Shown here piece by piece: positions 6,920 through 7,421 of a stretch of 7,421 bases of DNA. The position numbers were made by a program, and so were the translations under genes. A model generated the notes under the pieces. The model was not told the DNA's origin. It did not search any database and worked only from the letters and a program-made list of their open reading frames with translations. The stretch spans positions 1 to 7,421 of the forward strand of contig JAFPWQ010000069.1 of the NCBI GenBank assembly GCA_017394925.1, in the 5' to 3' direction. The DNA is from Synergistaceae bacterium (GTDB taxonomy: Bacteria > Synergistota > Synergistia > Synergistales > Aminobacteriaceae). Positions within the stretch are counted from its first letter, which is position 1. The number at the start of each line of letters is the position of its first letter.

Positions 6920-6925
6920 ATTATA
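6920..6925 (-). promoter_or_regulatory. Putative -10 box of the nuclease/heptose operon promoter
   Basis: The minus strand reads a perfect TATAAT in an AT-rich stretch, 44 bases before the ATG of the 61-codon gene and just after the terminator of the preceding gene. The position is right for an operon promoter with a leader of about 35-40 bases. No TTGACA-like -35 is visible at 15-19 bases spacing, where the sequence is the GC-rich terminator stem. A (TG)n tract abuts the box on its upstream side, and activator dependence is possible. Confidence 0.42.
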
Positions 6926-6935
6926 CACACACATG

Positions 6936-6968
6936 AAAAAGCACTCCCCCTGTTATTAGAGAGAGTGC
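6936..6968 (-). terminator. Rho-independent terminator of the sulfotransferase gene
   Basis: On the minus strand GCACTC plus TCTC (6959-6968) pairs with GGGG plus GAGTGC (6941-6950). This gives a 10-bp stem with two G-U pairs and an 8-base loop, followed directly by TTTTT (6936-6940). It sits 18 bases after the sulfotransferase stop codon and separates that gene from the nuclease/heptose operon. Confidence 0.85.
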
Positions 6969-6986
6969 CTGAAGAGATTTCAATGC

Positions 6987-7421
6987 TCAGATTTTATACA
7001 GGAATTCGGGAAGAGCAGAAGCAATTGTGTCTGCTTCCTGCTGAGATATTATTTCTTTCCACATGCCCACGTTCTTGATTGATACGTCAGGATTAAAGAA
7101 TTCTCGTTTGTTAACATGATCATTCAAATCAAGTTCTGCGAATTCAGCTATGCGTTTCAGTGATTCATCATAATGATAAATCAAATCCTCGAACCTAAGC
7201 ATCAGAACATCACTATCTTCTTTCATCTGATTATTGCTTCGGCGCAGTCCTCTGAAAATCTCTATAAATTTGCGTACATCCCTGCTCTTTGCAAACTCTC
7301 TTCCTATGCCCCAGTTAGCTAATATCAGGTCAGCATAATTATCTCGTGGATCCCTGTCTGCAACTATAAGCTTTGAGTCTCTCACCAGATCCATTCCAAT
7401 TCTGTACCTTACAGCTGATAC
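6987..7421 (-). CDS. Sulfotransferase-family protein, 3' part (5' end outside the window)
   Basis: This is the last 144 residues of a protein whose frame stays open to the right edge, so the ATG at 7394 is probably internal. The segment LIVADRDPRDNYADLI (residues 18-33 of the visible part) matches the 3'-phosphate-binding region of PAPS-dependent sulfotransferases, where an R/DPRD core is typical. LMLRFEDLIYHYDESLKRIAEF (about 73-94) fits the following 'vRYEDL' helix, and NVGMWKEIISQQEADTI near the end resembles the usual RWKxxLSxxE C-terminus. The missing 5' part would hold the PAPS 5'-phosphosulfate loop. Bacterial members of this type often sulfate surface polysaccharides or lipids, which would suit the heptose cassette downstream, but the acceptor is unknown. 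It is a separate transcription unit, closed by the terminator at 6936-6968. Confidence 0.72.
   Translation of the reverse strand, partial: VSAVRYRIGMDLVRDSKLIVADRDPRDNYADLILANWGIGREFAKSRDVRKFIEIFRGLRRSNNQMKEDSDVLMLRFEDLIYHYDESLKRIAEFAELDLNDHVNKREFFNPDVSIKNVGMWKEIISQQEADTIASALPEFLYKI

Noticed and set aside
6739..6930. A 63-codon minus-strand frame starting near the promoter
   Set aside because: It overlaps the better-supported 61-codon gene in another frame. Its start at 6930 lies upstream of the TATAAT box, so it would not be on the transcript from that promoter.
6925..6933. Short (AC)n tract upstream of the operon
   Set aside because: Only about four repeat units, too short to suggest phase variation by slippage. 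It is noted only as part of the promoter region.
1..7421. CRISPR arrays, tRNA/rRNA genes, insertion sequences, prophage or defence islands
   Set aside because: No spaced direct repeats, cloverleaf-like segments, transposase motifs or terminal inverted repeats were seen. Frequent GATTCA/TGAATC words appear to come from codon usage rather than a repeat family.

Overview
All recognisable genes in this window lie on the minus strand, so transcription runs from the right edge to the left. The sequence looks like a bacterium of moderate GC with very tightly packed genes: ATGA overlaps and gaps of 1 to 3 bases. GDP-heptose genes, a sulfotransferase and a RexB/AddB-like nuclease suggest an anaerobe with a decorated surface glycan. 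Synergistota or a similar gut or rumen lineage is possible, but that is a low-confidence guess; no phylogenetic marker is present.

Right part (6936-7421): the 3' end of a PAPS-dependent sulfotransferase-like gene, closed by a clear Rho-independent terminator. A short intergenic gap follows, carrying a perfect TATAAT -10 box for the next operon.

Middle (3749-6875): an unrecognised 61-codon gene is coupled by ATGA to a large RexB/AddB-type helicase-nuclease subunit. That gene is broken by an apparent 1-base deletion near 5031-5032 into a 578-aa upstream piece and a 427-aa downstream piece. The downstream piece keeps the complete RecB-family nuclease motifs and all four iron-sulfur cysteines. 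No AddA/RexA helicase partner is adjacent.

Left part (24-3746): a nucleotide-sugar cassette reading Fcl-like epimerase/reductase, then a fused heptose-1-phosphate guanylyltransferase plus heptose-bisphosphate phosphatase, then HddA heptose-7-phosphate kinase, then a GMD-like 4,6-dehydratase. Together HddA, the phosphatase and the guanylyltransferase convert D-glycero-D-manno-heptose 7-phosphate to GDP-D-glycero-alpha-D-manno-heptose. The flanking GMD-like and Fcl-like genes would then make a 6-deoxy or epimerised GDP-heptose, as in Campylobacter and Yersinia capsule/O-antigen loci. GmhA (sedoheptulose-7-phosphate isomerase) is not in the window. The GMD-like gene stops after 156 codons, before its catalytic YxxxK, and its end coincides with a terminator-like hairpin, so it appears truncated.

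The main points of interest are the two broken genes, the bifunctional HddC-GmhB fusion, and the joining of a DNA-repair nuclease to a sugar-nucleotide operon. I found no CRISPR array, RNA gene, insertion sequence or wholly new system that I could support.
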